Source: Sporomusa sphaeroides DSM 2875 (GTDB taxonomy: Bacteria; Bacillota; Negativicutes; Sporomusales; Sporomusaceae). From it: DNA of 64,000 nt. Below, in pieces: positions 62,378-64,000 of this stretch. Below the pieces are notes generated by a model. It had not been told where the DNA came from and ran no database searches. It saw nothing but the letters and a program-made list of their open reading frames with translations. The translations under genes and the position numbers were made by a program. The stretch covers positions 4,519,501 through 4,583,500 of the forward strand of contig NZ_CP146991.1 of assembly GCF_001941975.2 (NCBI RefSeq), in the 5' to 3' direction. How positions within the stretch are numbered: position 1 is the first letter of the stretch; each line of letters begins with the position of its first letter.

Positions 62378-64000
62378 TTATTTTACCTCCACATAGGCAT
62401 CCATGGTTCCGCCGGGAGCAATCATCGGCGTAACCAAATCGTCGGTGGCGATATTGGCCACAATCAGTGACGGACCCGGACGTTCCCAGGCGGCGGCAAC
62501 CGCCTGACTGAATTCTTCCCGGCAATTGGTCACAGCTGCCGGAATGCCGAAAGCAGCGGCAAAAGCCGAAAAGTCCATCGGCGTAGGCAGCAGCGAAGCC
62601 GAATAACGCTGTTCGTAAAAGCAGTGCTGCAGTTGTCTGACCATACCCAGACTGTGGTTGTTAATCACAATGGAAATGATGGGCAGACCCTCTGCCGTTA
62701 CCGTATACAGTTCGCAGCCGGTCATCTTCAATGCGCCGTCACCGACAATATGGACCACCCGTTTATCCGGCCTTGCCAGTTGTGCTCCCACCGCCGCCGG
62801 CAAACCAAAGCCCATGGCCCCCAGACCGCCGGAAGTCAGAAACCCGCGCGGACTGTTTACCGAAAGTTTCTGCGCGGCCCACATCTGGTGCTGGCCGACA
62901 TCGGTTACATAGATTACCCCTTTGTCGCCCAACTGGCGGTTGAGCTCGCCCATAATCTCCTCGGCGGTGAAGGCCGCCCCGGCGGCAGTCTCCCGATACA
63001 TGGCCTGCCACTTGCGGATGGTTTCCCACCAGGCTGGCCGTTCTGCCGGCTTTACTGCCTGACAGATGCCCGTAAGGATGGCATTCATTTCACCAACCAG
63101 CGGCACGGTTGCATCCACATTCTTGTGAACTTCCGCCGGATCAATATCAATGTGAATAATGGTTTTACCGGCAGCATAGCTGGCGCGGTCACCGGTTACC
63201 CGGTCATTGAAGCGGCTGCCGGTAACGATAAGCACATCGGCCTCGTGTACAGCCTGATTGGCTGATTTCAGCCCATGAAGACCTGTCAGACCCAGATGGT
63301 TGGGATGAGTTCCGGGCAACGCGCCAATGCCCATCAGGGTGGTGACTACCGGCAAGCGGCACTGCTCGGCAAACTGGGCGAGTGTGCCGGCAGCATTGGC
63401 GCTGATACAGCCGCCGCCGGCAATAATAACCGGCCGCTCAGCCGCGCTGACGGCAGCCGCCGCTTTAGCGATAAGCTCCGGCAAATCCGGCGACTGCCTG
63501 ACAAGCGTCTGCCGCTGATATTCGCTGTCAAACTCAATAAAGTCATAAGTATTGCTCTGAATGTCACGCGGTATATCCACAAGCACCGGTCCGGGCCGTC
63601 CTGAGCGGGCGATGGCAAAGGCCCGCCGCAGGGTTTCTATCAGCTTGCCGCTGTCCTTGACCAGGAAGTTATGTTTGGTAATCGGCATAGTTATACCGGT
63701 AATATCAATTTCCTGGAAGGCATCACGGCCTATCAGGCTGGTTTGTACTTGCCCGGTAATAGCCACTACCGGTATGGAGTCCATAAAAGCAGCCGCCAGA
63801 CCTGTCACCAGATTGGTAGCCCCCGGACCGGAAGTGGCAATACATACTCCTGCCCGGCCGCTGGCTCTGGCATACCCGTCAGCAGCATGGGCGGCTCCCT
63901 GCTCATGTACTGTCAGCACATGACGGACAGGTGAGCCATAAAGTGCGTCATACAGCGGCAAAATGGTTCCCCCGGGATACCCGAATACCGTATCTACACC
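62378..64000 (-). CDS. ilvB: acetolactate synthase large subunit, 5'-truncated
   Basis: A thiamine-diphosphate enzyme making acetolactate for branched-chain amino acids. The frame is still open at the window edge (GVDTVFGYPGGTILPLYDA), so the start is missing; about 540 residues are seen. The catalytic glutamate is in HEQGAAHAADGYARASGR, and the ThDP motif is GDGALKMTGCELYTV ending in NN. GPGATNLVTGLAAA is conserved. The regulatory subunit gene is not in the window. Confidence 0.95.
   Translation of the reverse strand, partial: GVDTVFGYPGGTILPLYDALYGSPVRHVLTVHEQGAAHAADGYARASGRAGVCIATSGPGATNLVTGLAAAFMDSIPVVAITGQVQTSLIGRDAFQEIDITGITMPITKHNFLVKDSGKLIETLRRAFAIARSGRPGPVLVDIPRDIQSNTYDFIEFDSEYQRQTLVRQSPDLPELIAKAAAAVSAAERPVIIAGGGCISANAAGTLAQFAEQCRLPVVTTLMGIGALPGTHPNHLGLTGLHGLKSANQAVHEADVLIVTGSRFNDRVTGDRASYAAGKTIIHIDIDPAEVHKNVDATVPLVGEMNAILTGICQAVKPAERPAWWETIRKWQAMYRETAAGAAFTAEEIMGELNRQLGDKGVIYVTDVGQHQMWAAQKLSVNSPRGFLTSGGLGAMGFGLPAAVGAQLARPDKRVVHIVGDGALKMTGCELYTVTAEGLPIISIVINNHSLGMVRQLQHCFYEQRYSASLLPTPMDFSAFAAAFGIPAAVTNCREEFSQAVAAAWERPGPSLIVANIATDDLVTPMIAPGGTMDAYVEVK

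Overview
The window looks like a spore-forming Negativicute (a diderm Firmicute such as Sporomusa or Pelosinus). It combines Firmicutes regulation (serine T-boxes, a CIRCE/HrcA operator on groESL, TTG/GTG starts with strong Shine-Dalgarno sequences) with outer-membrane physiology (a TonB-dependent receptor and a TonB protein). The genus is an inference.

Layout. 0-3.1 kb: a 5'-truncated CoA-transferase, thiolase and 3-hydroxybutyryl-CoA dehydrogenase (acetoacetyl-CoA metabolism). 3.3-5.3 kb: a 30-residue membrane peptide gene and ettA. 5.5-9.3 kb: an AT-rich block of small plus-strand accessory genes bracketed by a diverged direct repeat, ending beside a selenocysteine tRNA gene. 9.6-11.7 kb: amtB-glnK behind a leader with two tandem terminators. 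11.8-14.2 kb: feoA-feoB plus a 45-residue Cys-rich protein. 14.3-18.1 kb: cobI-btuC-btuD-btuF under a cobalamin riboswitch. 18.2-20.97 kb: a decayed ORF and a coupled FMN-binding protein/chemoreceptor pair. 21-34 kb: housekeeping genes (serS and serC with T-boxes, UDG, redox enzymes, TPR protein, cca, an orphan ABC ATPase, a PAS-GGDEF-EAL protein). 34.4-37 kb: groES-groEL and an Hsp20. 37.1-41 kb: a Cys-Pro-Arg hexapeptide repeat protein, a chemoreceptor and an MFS exporter. 41.1-43 kb: an intact IS1182-family element. 43-49.7 kb: an NAD(P)-binding protein, a PIN-PhoH protein, two DUF445 proteins and an ABC exporter. 49.7-61.5 kb: a heme uptake and anaerobic heme breakdown locus. 61.5-64 kb: a TSUP permease and a truncated ilvB.

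The most interesting part is the heme locus. A minus-strand operon (com, tonB, binding protein, permease, ATPase, ABC exporter pair, flavodoxin, hutW, TonB-dependent receptor, chaN-like) starts at a promoter with a perfect 17-bp Fur palindrome. It begins with a 62-residue zinc ribbon resembling phage Mu Com, an RNA-binding translational activator. Divergently transcribed is a protein that fuses the same Com ribbon to a heme/siderophore-type binding-protein domain lacking any signal peptide, a cytoplasmic paralogue of the operon's own periplasmic binding protein. Four copies of one leader element (AGAGAGCC, then a GAGCTCC-type terminator hairpin and U-tract) lie at the operon start, after com, before the receptor gene, and in front of the fusion gene. 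Each can also form a competing GAGC/GCTC hairpin, and the terminator stems show compensatory changes. The inferred model is a ligand-sensing, Com-based RNA switch that controls conditional terminators in iron/heme genes under Fur. The sequence shows the parts; the mechanism is inference.
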